Of a DNA stretch of 64,000 bases, positions 54,222 through 63,879 are shown in pieces. Made by a program: the position numbers and the translations under genes. Each line of letters opens with the position of its first letter. Within the stretch, counting starts at the first letter, position 1. Origin of the DNA: Rhodovibrionaceae bacterium (GTDB taxonomy: Bacteria; Pseudomonadota; Alphaproteobacteria; Kiloniellales; DSM-21159); the NCBI GenBank assembly GCA_028279885.1, contig JANQMX010000004.1, positions 31,496 through 95,495 of the forward strand, given 5' to 3'. A model generated the notes under the pieces. It was not told the DNA's origin. It ran no database searches and saw only the letters and a list, made by a program, of their open reading frames with translations.

Positions 54222-54866
54222 TTAGTCTCTCAGCGTCTCGCAGCGCTTGAGGACCAGGCGCTGGAGGTGGTGCAGCGAGCGGTCGTGGATGCCCAGCGCC
54301 TCCAGGTGGCCCAGGGTGGCGCTGAGATACTCGCGACAGTGGCCGCGCTGACCGACGCCCTGCACGATGAGCTGCGCCGTCTGTTCCGGCGTGATGCGCC
54401 CGGTGTACTGTCCGTGCGAGGGATCGACGACGAAGGTCGCGGCGGTGACACGCCCCTCGGGTGTGCGCAGCGACAGCCACTTGGGAATATAGACCCCGGT
54501 GATCATCTCCCGCTCCCACAGGTAATCCATCACCGCTTGGCCCTCTGCGGCCGGCGCGCGGTAGACCATGCCGTGGCAGGAGCCGCCGCGATCAAGCCCC
54601 AGCACCAGGCCAGGTCGCGTGGGCGTGCCGCGGTAGCGGTGGGAATAGACGCAGAAGCGGCGATGGTAGCCGTGCAGCAGCGCCTGCCGCACCTCCAGGT
54701 GCGGGAAGCCCGGGTGCCACATCAGCGAGCCGTAGCCGAACACCCAGAAGTCCTGCCCCGGGGGCAGCGCAAGACGCTCCCGCTCCACGGGCTCTTTCAA
54801 CAGTTCGCTCAAGTCCGGCACTTCCAGCGGCGATGCACCGCAGTCCCGGCGGTCGTCCTTCGGCAT
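54222..54866 (-). CDS. Gamma-glutamylcyclotransferase, ChaC-like
   Basis: Probably degrades glutathione to 5-oxoproline and Cys-Gly. The 214-residue protein has the diagnostic WVFGYGSLMWHPGFPH near residue 37, the SHRYRGTPTRPGLVLGLDRG stretch and the catalytic Glu in YLWEREMITGVYIP near 120, closing with TFVVDPSHGQY. The ATG at 54866 was chosen; the longer TTG reading adds 12 residues. It converges with the zinc-ribbon gene, 15 bp between stops. Two GST genes and glyoxalase genes in the window also use glutathione. Confidence 0.9.
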   Translation of the reverse strand: MPKDDRRDCGASPLEVPDLSELLKEPVERERLALPPGQDFWVFGYGSLMWHPGFPHLEVRQALLHGYHRRFCVYSHRYRGTPTRPGLVLGLDRGGSCHGMVYRAPAAEGQAVMDYLWEREMITGVYIPKWLSLRTPEGRVTAATFVVDPSHGQYTGRITPEQTAQLIVQGVGQRGHCREYLSATLGHLEALGIHDRSLHHLQRLVLKRCETLRD

Positions 54867-54941
54867 AGCAGCCGATATTGGCGCCCTGGCCGGATGGGTC
54901 AACGTAAAGCAGAGAAAACCGAGCGAGAGCCCTATCAGGCC

Positions 54942-55877
54942 CTAGGACTGAGAACCGTCCTGGCTGCCCGGCTCGCGCGGGTCGAAAGTGCCGGCCTGGC
55001 CCATCTCGATGACGCTGCGGCGGATTTCACAGGTCTTATGAAAGATGCTCTGCAGCAAGTCACCCTCACCCCAGCGAATGGCCCGCTGCAGCTGGGAGAT
55101 ATCCTCGTTGAAGCGCTGCAGCATCTCCAGCACGGCATCGCGATTGTTGAGAAAGACGTCGCGCCACATCACCGGGTCGGAGGCGGCGATGCGGGTGAAA
55201 TCGCGGAAGCCGCCGGCGGAGTAGCGAATGACTTCGGCCCGCTCACTCTCTTCCAGGTTCGCCGCCGTATCGACGATGGTATAGGCGATCAGGTGAGGCA
55301 GATGGGAGGTGATGGCCAGCACCTTGTCGTGGTGCTTGGCATCCATCAGCTCGACGCGCGCGCCGCAGCGGCGCCACAGCGCGGCAACCCTTTCGACCGC
55401 GGCCTCGTCGGTTCCCGGCGGCGGCGTCAGGATGCAATAGCGATTGTCGAAGAGGTCGGCGAAGCCGGCCTCCGGGCCCGAATGCTCGCTGCCCGCGATC
55501 GGATGCCCGGGCACGAAATGCATGCCGCTGTCGAGAAAGGGGCTGACGTCGCGGATGACCGCCTGCTTGACCGAACCAACGTCCGTGACGATGACCTCGG
55601 GCGCCAGCGCCGACGCCATGGCTTGCGCGATCGACTCGTTCGCACCGACCGGGGCGCAGAGTACGACAAGATCAGCGCCCTCAACCGTGTCCGCCGGGCT
55701 TTCATGCACGCTGTCGGCGATGCCCAGCTCCATGATCTTGGCGCGCGACTCGGCGCTCCTGACGCAGGCGCGAATCTCACCCGCCATGCCGTCGCGCTGC
55801 ATCGCACGCGCCAGGGAAGAGCCGATCAGTCCGCAGCCGATGATGGCGACGCGGTCGAAAAGTTGCGTCTCGCTCAT
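54942..55877 (-). CDS. tyrC: Prephenate/arogenate dehydrogenase
   Basis: Oxidative decarboxylation in tyrosine synthesis. The 311-residue protein has the NAD site FDRVAIIGCGLIGSSLARAM near residue 10, LVVLCAPVGANESIAQAM, TDVGSVKQAVIRDV, then the catalytic region FVPGHPIAGSEHSGPEAGFA near 130 and SHLPHLIAYTIVDT near 215. The ATG at 55877 overlaps the hisC stop (ATGA, 55874-55877). It is the last gene of an aromatic operon with chorismate mutase and hisC. Preference for prephenate or arogenate is not evident. Confidence 0.93.
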   Translation of the reverse strand: MSETQLFDRVAIIGCGLIGSSLARAMQRDGMAGEIRACVRSAESRAKIMELGIADSVHESPADTVEGADLVVLCAPVGANESIAQAMASALAPEVIVTDVGSVKQAVIRDVSPFLDSGMHFVPGHPIAGSEHSGPEAGFADLFDNRYCILTPPPGTDEAAVERVAALWRRCGARVELMDAKHHDKVLAITSHLPHLIAYTIVDTAANLEESERAEVIRYSAGGFRDFTRIAASDPVMWRDVFLNNRDAVLEMLQRFNEDISQLQRAIRWGEGDLLQSIFHKTCEIRRSVIEMGQAGTFDPREPGSQDGSQS

Positions 55878-56947
55878 GACATGTAGGTGCGCAGGGCTTC
55901 GAGCAGCTCTCGCATCTCCGGTTCCGTGCCGATGGTGACGCGCAGGTGGTGCGGCAGGCCGTAAGCGTCCATGCGGCGCACCAAGATGCCCTGCTGCTTG
56001 AGGTACTCCGCCGCCTTGGCGGCATCGTCGAACTGCATCAGGGCGAAGTTGCCGGCGCCGCCCTTGGTCGCGACGCCCACTTCCGCGGCCTGCTGCAGGA
56101 ACCAGGCCATACAGCGCGAATTGTGCACCCGCGCGGCACGCACGTACTCTTGGTCCTCTAGGGCTGCCACCGCAGCCACCTGGGCCGGCGCGCTGACGTT
56201 GAAAGGCCCGCGAATACGGTTCAGGACGTCCGCGATCGGCTGGGGGCAGTAGGCCCAACCCAAGCGCAGGGCCGCCAGGCCGTAGATCTTCGAGAAGGTG
56301 CGGGTCATCACGACGTTCGGGAACATGTCCACCAGCTTCACGCCCGGCTCGTAGTCGTTCGTCGTGACATACTCGGCGTAGGCGGCGTCGATAACGAGCA
56401 GGATGTCCTCGCGCAGACGGCGGCGCAGGCGGAACAGGTCTGAGACGGCGATGTAGCTGCCGGTCGGATTGTTGGGATTGGCCAGGAAGACCGCCTTCGT
56501 CTGATCGGTCACCTGGTCGAGCAGCGCATCGACATCGGTGCGCATGTTGCGTTCCGGCGCAGCCACCGGCACCGCGCCCACGGCATGCGCCGAGATAGGA
56601 TACATGAGAAAGCCGTGCTGGCTGTAGATCATCTCGTGATCCGGCCCGCAATAGGCCCGCATCAACAAGGCAATCAACTCGTCGGAGCCGGCCCCGCAGA
56701 CAATCCGCTCCATGTCCAGGCCGTGCAGCCGGGCAATGCTGCGCCGCACGGCCAAGCACCCACCTTCGGGATAGCGGTGCAGTTCCTTGGCCAGGGCGCT
56801 ATAGGCCTCGATCGCCTTGGGGCTGGGGCCGAAGGGGTTTTCGTTGGCGGCGAGCCGTATCGCGCGACGGCCGCTGGCGAGCTTGGATTCGCCCCCGACA
56901 TAGGGGCTGATCTCAAGAATCCCGGGACGGGGGACCAAAGTGTTCAT
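55874..56947 (-). CDS. hisC: Histidinol-phosphate/aromatic aminotransferase
   Basis: PLP class I/II aminotransferase of 357 residues. RLAANENPFGPSPKAIEAY at the start, the aspartate in VFLANPNNPTGSYIAV near 160, YAEYVTTNDYEPGVKL near 195 and the PLP lysine in VVMTRTFSKIYGLAALRLGW near 220 are all present. The end VRRMDAYGLPHHLRVTIGTE is standard HisC. Between chorismate mutase and tyrC it probably also serves phenylalanine and tyrosine transamination; no his genes are nearby. Confidence 0.94.
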   Translation of the reverse strand: MNTLVPRPGILEISPYVGGESKLASGRRAIRLAANENPFGPSPKAIEAYSALAKELHRYPEGGCLAVRRSIARLHGLDMERIVCGAGSDELIALLMRAYCGPDHEMIYSQHGFLMYPISAHAVGAVPVAAPERNMRTDVDALLDQVTDQTKAVFLANPNNPTGSYIAVSDLFRLRRRLREDILLVIDAAYAEYVTTNDYEPGVKLVDMFPNVVMTRTFSKIYGLAALRLGWAYCPQPIADVLNRIRGPFNVSAPAQVAAVAALEDQEYVRAARVHNSRCMAWFLQQAAEVGVATKGGAGNFALMQFDDAAKAAEYLKQQGILVRRMDAYGLPHHLRVTIGTEPEMRELLEALRTYMS

Positions 56948-56958
56948 TGTGCAAGATC

Positions 56959-57828
56959 TCAGCGTGTTTGCGCATCCAGCGCAACCGCGTAGGCGCCGAT
57001 GGCCCTGACCGCGCCGATCCGGCCCGCCGAGGCATCGACCAGCTGTTCGAGTCGGTCGTCCCCGTCGGCGATGAAGCCTTCGACCTCGGCAAAATGCAGC
57101 CAGACGCCGTCCGGCTCGACGACGACGGCGGTCTCCCGCACCGAAAGATCGACGCCAGTCAAGAGATCGCGCCAGGCCGAACGACTGAGCTCGCCGTCGC
57201 TTTCAGCAACCAGCAGGCTGCGGTCGTTGCCGGTCTCCTCCGGCTCCCCCGCGGCCACGGCCAGGGCCTCCGGCCCGCCGCGCACGTTGGGCGCCGCCGC
57301 TTCGTGAATCGGGATGCGCGCGACGATGAAAAGGCGCCGCGGCCCGGTGCGATAGAGGTGGCGCCACCACATGTCGATGGCGTCGCTCTCCGGCACCGGA
57401 AGCAGGCCGATTTCCGCCTCCTGGTCCGCCAGCGCGGTCAGCACCCGTTGGCAGGAGCCGCGCTCCACGATCGTCGCCATGACGCCGAAGTGGTTGCGTG
57501 CGATGCGATGCAGGATGTCCTCGCCGTCAAGACCCAGGACGCAGACCGTCAGACGGCTCTGCACGGCGGAGGAGGCAGAGAAGATCTCGCGCCAGATGCG
57601 CACCAGGGACGATGCCGGAAGGTTGCCATGATTGGCGGCGAGAAGACGGCGCAGCACGACCGTCTCTCGACCTGGCCGGACGGTCGGCGTACCATTGCCC
57701 TTTGCGTGACCGACCCGCTTCGAGACGGCCATGCGTTTGTTCAGAAGATCAAGGAGCGCGAGGTCGAGGTCATCGATTTCACGGCGCAGATCCTCGAGCG
57801 TCGCTTCCGGCACGGTCCTTGTATCCAT
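56959..57828 (-). CDS. Chorismate mutase with an unrecognised C-terminal domain
   Basis: First gene of the aromatic operon, 289 residues. Residues 8-95 are an AroQ-type chorismate mutase: LEDLRREIDDLDLALLDLLN, then RMAVSKRVGHAK and the end LVRIWREIFSASSAVQ. Residues about 96-285 begin TVCVLGLDGEDILHRIARNH and resemble a prephenate-dehydratase-like or periplasmic-binding-like fold, but I cannot find the TRF catalytic motif or the usual start, so dehydratase activity is doubtful. Such a domain might bind amino acids for feedback control. hisC follows after 11 bp. Confidence 0.82.
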   Translation of the reverse strand: MDTRTVPEATLEDLRREIDDLDLALLDLLNKRMAVSKRVGHAKGNGTPTVRPGRETVVLRRLLAANHGNLPASSLVRIWREIFSASSAVQSRLTVCVLGLDGEDILHRIARNHFGVMATIVERGSCQRVLTALADQEAEIGLLPVPESDAIDMWWRHLYRTGPRRLFIVARIPIHEAAAPNVRGGPEALAVAAGEPEETGNDRSLLVAESDGELSRSAWRDLLTGVDLSVRETAVVVEPDGVWLHFAEVEGFIADGDDRLEQLVDASAGRIGAVRAIGAYAVALDAQTR

Positions 57829-57991
57829 TATGTTGGCGAGAGCCTTTAACTGATAGTCGCTAGAACGGTTAAAATCAAAGAAAAGTCTGTGCTGTTATGA
57901 GCCTCACGTCAGAACCCAAGCCATTGACAGATAAGCAAACCGGCGCCTTTATTGCGCGCCTTTACGGTGCCCTCGGAAAGGTATTTTCACA

Positions 57992-59248
57992 GTGGCCACG
58001 GCCCCAGAGGATATGACCAGCAAGGGCAGGCTCGGCCCCCAACGTCAAGCCGAGTCTGCGACAGACGTCGTCGGAGAGCAGGCGATCCTGGCGCATGTAG
58101 AAGCGCTCCGGCTCGACTGCGGCGTGGATCTCGGCCCGATTACCGTGGCCTATCAATGCTATGGCACGCTGAACCGGGACAAGAGCAACGCCATTCTGGT
58201 CTGCCATGCGCTGACCGGTGATCAGTTCGCCGCCGAAACCCATCCCTTGACCGGCCGGCCGGGCTGGTGGGCCTACATGGTCGGGGCCGGACTGCCGCTG
58301 GATACCGACCGCTACTGCATCATTTGCGCCAACGTGCTCGGCGGCTGCATGGGCACCACCGGGCCGCGGGACGTCCACCCGGACTCCGGGGCACCCTGGG
58401 CGCTCGATTTCCCCATGGTAACGGTGGGCGACATGGTGCGTGCTCAAAAGCTGCTGATCGACCAGCTGGGCATCGACCAGCTTTTCGCCGTGGTCGGCGG
58501 CTCCATGGGCGGCATGCAGGTGCTGGAGTGGGCTGCAAAGTACCCGGAGCGGGTCTTCGCTGCCGTGCCGATCGCCACGGCCGCCCATCATACCGCCCAG
58601 AACATCGCGTTCCATGAGGTCGGCCGCCAAGCCATCATGGCGGACCCCGACTGGGCCGGGGGACGCTACCTGGAGCATGGCACCGTGCCGCGCCGGGGAT
58701 TGGCCGTCGCCCGCATGACGGCGCACGTCACCTACCTTTCGGAAGGGGCGCTGCACCAGAAGTTCGGGCGCAAGCTGCAGACCGGCAGCAGCCTCTCCTT
58801 CGGCTTCGACGCAGACTTCCAGGTTGAGAGCTACCTGCGCTATCAGGGCAGCAGCTTTGTCGACCGCTTCGACGCCAACTCCTATCTCTACATCACCCGG
58901 GCGATGGACTACTTCGACCTGGCCGCGGATTTCGGCGGGGTGCTGGCCAGCGCCTTCCTGGGCAGCAAGGTGCGCTATTGCGTCGTGTCCTTCACCAGCG
59001 ACTGGCTGTTCCCGACCAGCGAAGCCAAGACCATCGTGCACGCCCTCAACGCCGCCGCGGCCGACGTCAGCTTCGTCGAGATCCGCAGCGACAAGGGACA
59101 TGACTCCTTCCTGCTGCGCGAGTTCGAGTTCTTCGAAACCCTGCACGGCTTCCTCAACGGCTGCGCCGAGATCAAGGGCTTGCCGATCGCCCACCTGCGC
59201 CTGCCCGACCCCTGTGCGCCCGACCACACGGAGGATCGGGTGACATGA
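57992..59248 (+). CDS. metX: Homoserine O-acetyltransferase
   Basis: Activates homoserine for methionine synthesis. The 418-residue alpha/beta hydrolase has [17 protein letters not shown] near 70, [17 protein letters not shown] near 120 and the nucleophile elbow [18 protein letters not shown] near 170; the catalytic Asp/His are towards the end, the His in [18 protein letters not shown] 57992 is the likely start, with AAAGG about 15 bp upstream; ATG 58013 is possible. It is divergent from the aromatic operon and coupled to metW by a 4-bp overlap. Whether it uses acetyl- or succinyl-CoA cannot be seen. Confidence 0.94.
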   Translation: MATAPEDMTSKGRLGPQRQAESATDVVGEQAILAHVEALRLDCGVDLGPITVAYQCYGTLNRDKSNAILVCHALTGDQFAAETHPLTGRPGWWAYMVGAGLPLDTDRYCIICANVLGGCMGTTGPRDVHPDSGAPWALDFPMVTVGDMVRAQKLLIDQLGIDQLFAVVGGSMGGMQVLEWAAKYPERVFAAVPIATAAHHTAQNIAFHEVGRQAIMADPDWAGGRYLEHGTVPRRGLAVARMTAHVTYLSEGALHQKFGRKLQTGSSLSFGFDADFQVESYLRYQGSSFVDRFDANSYLYITRAMDYFDLAADFGGVLASAFLGSKVRYCVVSFTSDWLFPTSEAKTIVHALNAAAADVSFVEIRSDKGHDSFLLREFEFFETLHGFLNGCAEIKGLPIAHLRLPDPCAPDHTEDRVT

Positions 59249-59946
59249 GCGCCGTCGGCGAGGGCGTCGAGCAAAGGCTCGCTGCGGCGGACCCCAAGCC
59301 GCAGCGCCTGGCGGCACGTGGCGCCCACGTGGTGCGCGGGGATTTTCGCCTGATCGCGGACATGATCGAGAGCGGCAGCCGCGTGCTCGACGTCGGCTGC
59401 AGCGACGGCGCCTTGCTGGAATACCTCGCCCGTGAGCGTGGCGTTGTGGGCCGCGGCATGGAGCTCAGCCAAGCGGGCGTGAACGCCAGCGTCAGCCGCG
59501 GGCTCTCGGTTGTCCAGGGCAACGCCGACACGGACCTGGTGGACTATCCCGACGGCGCCTTCGACTATGTGGTGCTGAGCCAGACGCTGCAGGCCACTCA
59601 TGACCCGCGCAAGGTCATGGAACAGCTTGTTCGCATCGGCCGCCATGCGATCGTCAGCTTTCCCAACTTCGGTTATTGGCGGGTGCGCCTGCGCCTGCTG
59701 TTCGCCGGGCGGATGCCGGTGACGCCCTCGCTACCCGCCCACTGGTACGAGACGCCGAACATCCACCTCTGCACCATTCTGGATTTCGTCGAGCTCTGCC
59801 AGCGCTGCGGCATCGACATCGAACGGGCGCTCATTCTCGGCGACGGCGAGGAGACGCGAGAGATCAGCAATCTCTTTCGGGCGAACTGGCTGGGCCGCAA
59901 CGGGATGTTCTTGCTCCAGCGGTCCCGCCGGCAAGAGCGGGGTTAG
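59245..59946 (+). CDS. metW: Methionine biosynthesis protein MetW
   Basis: A 233-residue SAM-methyltransferase-fold protein that in other bacteria activates MetX. The nucleotide fold is [20 protein letters not shown] near 45, followed by MetW hallmarks [20 protein letters not shown] and [18 protein letters not shown], and [20 protein letters not shown] near 135. It directly overlaps metX (ATGA, 59245-59248). Its last 83 bp overlap the opposite-strand methyltransferase gene. Confidence 0.94.
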   Translation: MSAVGEGVEQRLAAADPKPQRLAARGAHVVRGDFRLIADMIESGSRVLDVGCSDGALLEYLARERGVVGRGMELSQAGVNASVSRGLSVVQGNADTDLVDYPDGAFDYVVLSQTLQATHDPRKVMEQLVRIGRHAIVSFPNFGYWRVRLRLLFAGRMPVTPSLPAHWYETPNIHLCTILDFVELCQRCGIDIERALILGDGEETREISNLFRANWLGRNGMFLLQRSRRQERG

Positions 59947-60652
59947 GCACCGCGATCAGAACCCGGCGGCGCCGCGCCACGGCCCGCGCGGGCCGCACGG
60001 CAAAGACCTGCTTCTTGGCCTCCACCAGGTTGACGCCGCCGAACCGGCGGAACCAGCGCCCGCCCGCCCGCTCCCAGGCCGCCGCCGCCCGCAACAGCGC
60101 CGGCGAACGCGTGGGGGGAATGAACAACGCCTGTTCCTCGCGTTCCGGAATGAAGGCGTTGTCCTTCAACAGCTTGCGGATCTGCTCGGGGCTGAACGGT
60201 TGGCCATGGCCGAAGGGCGTGCGCTCCAGGCGTGCCCAGATCCCCCGTCGGTTCGGCACCACCACCAGCAGGCGGCCCTGCCCGGCCAGAACACGCCAGA
60301 TCTCGCTCAGCATCTCCCGCACATAATGGCTCTCTTCGATGCCGTGCATCAGCAGGATGCGATCGATCGAGGAGTCGGCGAAGGGCAGCTCCGTCTCCTC
60401 GCCGAGAGCGACGACATTGAGGCCCTCCGGCGGCCAGTGCATCGCGCCCTGCTGCGCCGGCATGCAGGCGATCGCACGCTCGGCTTCGCCGCGAAACTGG
60501 CGCAGATAGGGAACGGCGTAGCCGAGACCCAAGATGCTGTCGCCGGTGATGTCCGGCCAGAAGGAACGGACGGCGCGGCGAATGAGATGGCGCGCCACCT
60601 GCCCCGTGCGGCTGGCATAAAAGTCTCGCAGTTGGACGACGTCGCTATACAT
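59864..60652 (-). CDS. SAM-dependent methyltransferase
   Basis: A 262-residue class I methyltransferase. The SAM site appears as DSILGLGYAVPYLRQF near 40, and the fourth-strand region ELPFADSSIDRILLMHGIEE near 90 with SEIWRVLAGQGRLLVVVPNR are typical of the family. The C-terminal 28 residues or so are low-complexity and lie antisense to the end of metW. It is divergent from gloB (91 bp between starts), an arrangement frequent in alphaproteobacteria. Acceptor substrate unknown. Confidence 0.85.
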   Translation of the reverse strand: MYSDVVQLRDFYASRTGQVARHLIRRAVRSFWPDITGDSILGLGYAVPYLRQFRGEAERAIACMPAQQGAMHWPPEGLNVVALGEETELPFADSSIDRILLMHGIEESHYVREMLSEIWRVLAGQGRLLVVVPNRRGIWARLERTPFGHGQPFSPEQIRKLLKDNAFIPEREEQALFIPPTRSPALLRAAAAWERAGGRWFRRFGGVNLVEAKKQVFAVRPARAVARRRRVLIAVPNPALAGGTAGARTSRCGPASSPERDC

Positions 60653-60743
60653 CGAAGGACAGAAGCCTTGTAGAAAGTGCCGGTCTGCCCCGCCTTGCGG
60701 GCGACAAGGCGCGCGTTAAAGTCCGCCAGTGGAGAAACGACCG

Positions 60744-61514
60744 ATGTCCCAACTCGATATTCACCAGATACCCGTCCTCAGCGACAACTATGTCTATTTG
60801 GCACGGGATCGCGCCAGCGGCCAGACCGCCGTTGTCGACCCGGCCGTCGTGAAGCCCGTGCTGGAGGCGGCCGAGCGCCTCGGCTGGACGATCACCCACA
60901 TTCTCAACACCCACCACCACGGCGACCATGTCGGCGGCAATCTGGAGATCAAGGCCGCCACCGGCTGCACGATCATCGGCCCCAAGGCGGACCGGGACCG
61001 GATTCCAGGCATCGACGTCGAGGTGGAGGAAGGCGACAGAGTCGCGCTCGGCGAGGCCATGGCCGAGGTCTTCTTCGTACCGGGCCACACCCGCGGTCAC
61101 ATCGCCTATTGGTTCGAGGAGAGTGCGGCGCTGTTCTGCGGCGACACCCTCTTCGCCTTGGGCTGCGGGCGCCTGTTCGAAGGCACGCCGCAGCAGATGT
61201 GGAGCTCGCTGTCGAAGTTCCGCAAGCTGCCGGAGGACACCCACGTCTATTGCGCCCATGAGTACACCCAGGCCAACGCGCGCTTCGCCCTGTCGGTCGA
61301 GCCGGAGAACCAGGCACTGCAAGACCGCTCGCGCGCGATCGACGCGGCGCGGGCGCAAGACCGGCCAACCGTCCCCTCGACTCTTGGAGAGGAACTGGCG
61401 ACCAATCCCTTCCTGCGCGCCGATCAGCCCGGGCTTGCCGCCAACGTTGGCCTGGCAGGCAGCGAGCCGGTTGCGGTTTTCGCCGAGGTCCGGCGGCGCA
61501 AGGACAATTTCTGA
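60744..61514 (+). CDS. gloB: Hydroxyacylglutathione hydrolase (glyoxalase II)
   Basis: Hydrolyses S-lactoylglutathione in methylglyoxal detoxification. The 256-residue metallo-beta-lactamase-fold protein has the metal motif ILNTHHHGDHVGGNLEI near 55, PGHTRGHIAYWF near 115, CGDTLFALGCGRLFEGTP near 135 and CAHEYTQANARFA near 175. The ATG at 60744 has GGAG 9 bp upstream and fits the family start; a GTG at 60729 would add five residues. Glyoxalase I (gloA) lies 2 kb downstream on the same strand. Confidence 0.95.
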   Translation: MSQLDIHQIPVLSDNYVYLARDRASGQTAVVDPAVVKPVLEAAERLGWTITHILNTHHHGDHVGGNLEIKAATGCTIIGPKADRDRIPGIDVEVEEGDRVALGEAMAEVFFVPGHTRGHIAYWFEESAALFCGDTLFALGCGRLFEGTPQQMWSSLSKFRKLPEDTHVYCAHEYTQANARFALSVEPENQALQDRSRAIDAARAQDRPTVPSTLGEELATNPFLRADQPGLAANVGLAGSEPVAVFAEVRRRKDNF

Positions 61515-61550
61515 CAGCCTACCCGAACCAAAAAGACAGGGACCTGAACC

Positions 61551-62159
61551 ATGAAGCTCTGGTATGCCGACGCCTCCCCCTATGCCCGCAAAGTGCGCAT
61601 TCTCCTGCGGGAGCTCGGCCTTGCCGACCGCGTGACCGAGCAGGCGGTTGCCACCACGCCTATCGCGCCCAACGAGGATCTGGCCAAGGTCAGCCCCCTG
61701 GTGCGCGTGCCGACCTTGGAGACCGACGACGGCGAGGCGCTCTACGATTCGCGGGTGATCTGCGAGTACCTGGAGAGCCTGAACGGCGTGACGCCCCTGA
61801 CACCGGCCAACGGAACTGCCCGCTGGCGCGACCTGCGCGACGCGGCCCTGGCCGAGGGGATCCTGGATACCGCGGTAGGCCTGCGCTACGAAACGGCGCT
61901 CAAGGAAGAGCGCTTTCAGGACCCCAACTGGATTGCCGCCCGCCGGCAACGCATCCTCCAGGCCCTCGACGCCATGGAGAGCGACGCGCCCGAGATCGGG
62001 GCGGCGCCGAGCCAGAGCAACATCAGCTGGGCGGCGGCGCTCGGCTATCTGGATTTGCGTTTCGCCGACATGAACTGGCGCGAGGGACGGCCGAAGCTGG
62101 CCGCCTGGTACGAGCGCTTCTCCCAGCGCCCGTCGCTGGTTGAGACGGCGCCCAAGTGA
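61551..62159 (+). CDS. Glutathione S-transferase family protein
   Basis: A 202-residue GST. The thioredoxin-like half starts MKLWYADASPYARKVRILLR, with the cis-Pro loop LVRVPTLETDDGEALYDSR near 55, which also contains the glutathione-binding Asp-Ser. The helical half includes QSNISWAAALGYLDLRFADM, typical of the GstB/YibF-like group. It lies 36 bp after gloB and may share its transcript. Activity has to be inferred from the family only. Confidence 0.9.
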   Translation: MKLWYADASPYARKVRILLRELGLADRVTEQAVATTPIAPNEDLAKVSPLVRVPTLETDDGEALYDSRVICEYLESLNGVTPLTPANGTARWRDLRDAALAEGILDTAVGLRYETALKEERFQDPNWIAARRQRILQALDAMESDAPEIGAAPSQSNISWAAALGYLDLRFADMNWREGRPKLAAWYERFSQRPSLVETAPK

Positions 62160-62169
62160 CGCTGCGAGC

Positions 62170-62628
62170 ATGACGTCTATCAGCCAGTTCTCGGCGCGCG
62201 AGGTCATCGCCCTGCTCGACCTTCAGCCCCACCCCGAGGGCGGGTCCTATCGCGAAACCTGGCGCGATCTCCCCGAAGACGGCGGGCGCGGGGCCGGCAC
62301 GGCGATCTACTACCTTCTGGAGGCTGGTCAGATCTCGGCCTGGCACCGGGTCGACGCCGTCGAGATCTGGCACTGGTATGCCGGCGCACCGCTGGTGCTC
62401 ACCACATCGCCGAACGGACACGACGCCGAAGCCCGGCATCTCGGCCCTGAACTGGGGCGCGGGCAACGCCCGCAGCTCATTGTGCCGAAGATGGCCTGGC
62501 TCACGGCCGAGTCCCTCGGCGCCTGGACCCTGATCGGTTGCACCGTCTCGCCGGCTTTCACCTTCGAGGGCTTCGAGCTGGCGCCGCCCGACTGGCGGCC
62601 GACACCGCGCCCAGCCGGCGGCTCCTAA
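62170..62628 (+). CDS. DUF985 cupin-domain protein
   Basis: A 152-residue protein with the DUF985 double-stranded beta-helix fold: LDLQPHPEGGSYRETWRDLP near 20, TAIYYLLEAGQISAWHRVDA near 55 and EIWHWYAGAPLVLTTSP near 75, where the histidines could bind metal. The C-terminal half has LTAESLGAWTLIGCTVSPAF. Start ATG 62170 fits the family. Function unknown; some members act on sugar-like or small-molecule substrates. It overlaps the convergent HAD gene by four bases (62625-62628). Confidence 0.88.
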   Translation: MTSISQFSAREVIALLDLQPHPEGGSYRETWRDLPEDGGRGAGTAIYYLLEAGQISAWHRVDAVEIWHWYAGAPLVLTTSPNGHDAEARHLGPELGRGQRPQLIVPKMAWLTAESLGAWTLIGCTVSPAFTFEGFELAPPDWRPTPRPAGGS

Positions 62629-63284
62629 GCGGACAGCAACCGCGCCAAGTCGTTCATGCTGTCGGCGATCTCGCGACTGCCGGCGGCCATCAAAGCATCG
62701 CCGTGGCCGGCCCCGACGTGGCTCGCCCCGGTGAAGCCGATCACCTCCATCCCCGCCGCCCTGGCCGCCGTCACCCCAGTCACGCTGTCTTCGATCACCA
62801 GACAATCGCCAGGTGCGAAGCCCATGACGGCGGCGGCATGAAGGTGCAGATCCGGGGCGGGCTTGCCGCGGGCCACCATCTCGCTGCTGAACACCGCCTC
62901 CCCGGCAAAAAACCGCAGCAGGTCCGTGCAGCGGAGAGAGAACCGCAGCCGCTCTTCCAGCGAGTTGGACGCGACACAGCGCGGCCCGTTCAGCCCGGCA
63001 AGCAGCGCCTGCACACCCGGTACGGCTTCAAGCTCCTGCTCGAAAAGCGCGATCGTCCGCTTGGCCACACGGAGTGGGAAGTCATCGGGCAGGCTGCGTC
63101 CCGTCTCTGCCGTCAGGATTTGTGCAATCCGCTGGTCCGTAAAGCCGGGGAAGCGTTCATCGAGCTCTTCGGGTGCAAGTGCGATGCCGTGCTCCGCAAG
63201 CTCTTCGGCAACGACGCGGCAGGCCAGGGCCTCGCTATCGATCAGCACCCCGTCGCAGTCGAAGATCAGGAGACCCTGTCGCAT
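62625..63284 (-). CDS. HAD family phosphatase (beta-phosphoglucomutase/YniC-like)
   Basis: A 219-residue HAD class IA hydrolase. Motif I is [20 protein letters not shown] at the start with the Asp nucleophile (residues 9 and 11), motif II is [16 protein letters not shown] near 105, motif III includes [18 protein letters not shown] near 140 and motif IV is [19 protein letters not shown] near 165. Such enzymes act on small sugar phosphates. The substrate cannot be read. It is divergent from gloA, 127 bp between starts. Confidence 0.9.
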   Translation of the reverse strand: MRQGLLIFDCDGVLIDSEALACRVVAEELAEHGIALAPEELDERFPGFTDQRIAQILTAETGRSLPDDFPLRVAKRTIALFEQELEAVPGVQALLAGLNGPRCVASNSLEERLRFSLRCTDLLRFFAGEAVFSSEMVARGKPAPDLHLHAAAVMGFAPGDCLVIEDSVTGVTAARAAGMEVIGFTGASHVGAGHGDALMAAGSREIADSMNDLARLLSA

Positions 63285-63411
63285 CTCTCATTCGGTTCTG
63301 TGGCCGTCGCACTGCCTAGCCCCTTTCCGCCTCGGCCGAAAGCACCGGACTTGCAAATCGGCCGGGCGGCGGCAGATTCAGAAAAAACAACATCGGCCAG
63401 AGGAGCATCGC

Positions 63412-63852
63412 ATGCGTTATCTGCACACCATGGTCCGGGTCACCGACCTGGACGCCTCGTTGGATTTCTACTGCAACAAGCTAGGACTGGTGGAAACCCG
63501 CAGATACGACAGCGAGCAGGGGCGCTTCACGCTCGTCATGCTGACGGCGCCCAAGGACCACGGCCGGGCGAAAGAGGAAAGCTCGCCGGAGCTCGAGCTA
63601 ACCTACAACTGGGACCCGGAGGACTACAGAGGCGGGCGGAACTTCGGCCACCTCGCCTACAAGGTCGACGACATCTACGCGACCTGCCAGCGCCTGATGG
63701 ACGACGGCGTGACCATCAACCGCCCGCCGCGCGACGGCCGCATGGCCTTCATCCGCTCGCCCGACAACATCTCCATCGAACTGCTGCAGGAAGGCGATCC
63801 CCTGCCGCAGAAGGAGCCCTGGAGCTCCATGCAGAACACCGGTGAGTGGTAG
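63412..63852 (+). CDS. gloA: Lactoylglutathione lyase (glyoxalase I)
   Basis: Converts the methylglyoxal-glutathione adduct to S-lactoylglutathione. The 146-residue protein shows both metal-binding halves: [20 protein letters not shown] with His5 and, later, [18 protein letters not shown]; the glutamates are in [19 protein letters not shown] and [18 protein letters not shown] lies 6-10 bp before the ATG. Together with gloB it makes the complete glyoxalase pathway. Two hairpins follow the gene. Confidence 0.95.
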   Translation: MRYLHTMVRVTDLDASLDFYCNKLGLVETRRYDSEQGRFTLVMLTAPKDHGRAKEESSPELELTYNWDPEDYRGGRNFGHLAYKVDDIYATCQRLMDDGVTINRPPRDGRMAFIRSPDNISIELLQEGDPLPQKEPWSSMQNTGEW

Positions 63853-63879
63853 TCGGCCGCTGTCGATACCCAACGAACA

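Noticed and set aside
57829..57991. SAM-II or other SAM riboswitch upstream of metX
   Set aside because: The conserved SAM-II core and pseudoknot partners could not be found. Only a small GGCGC/GCGCC hairpin is present. An Infernal scan with the SAM riboswitch models would settle it.
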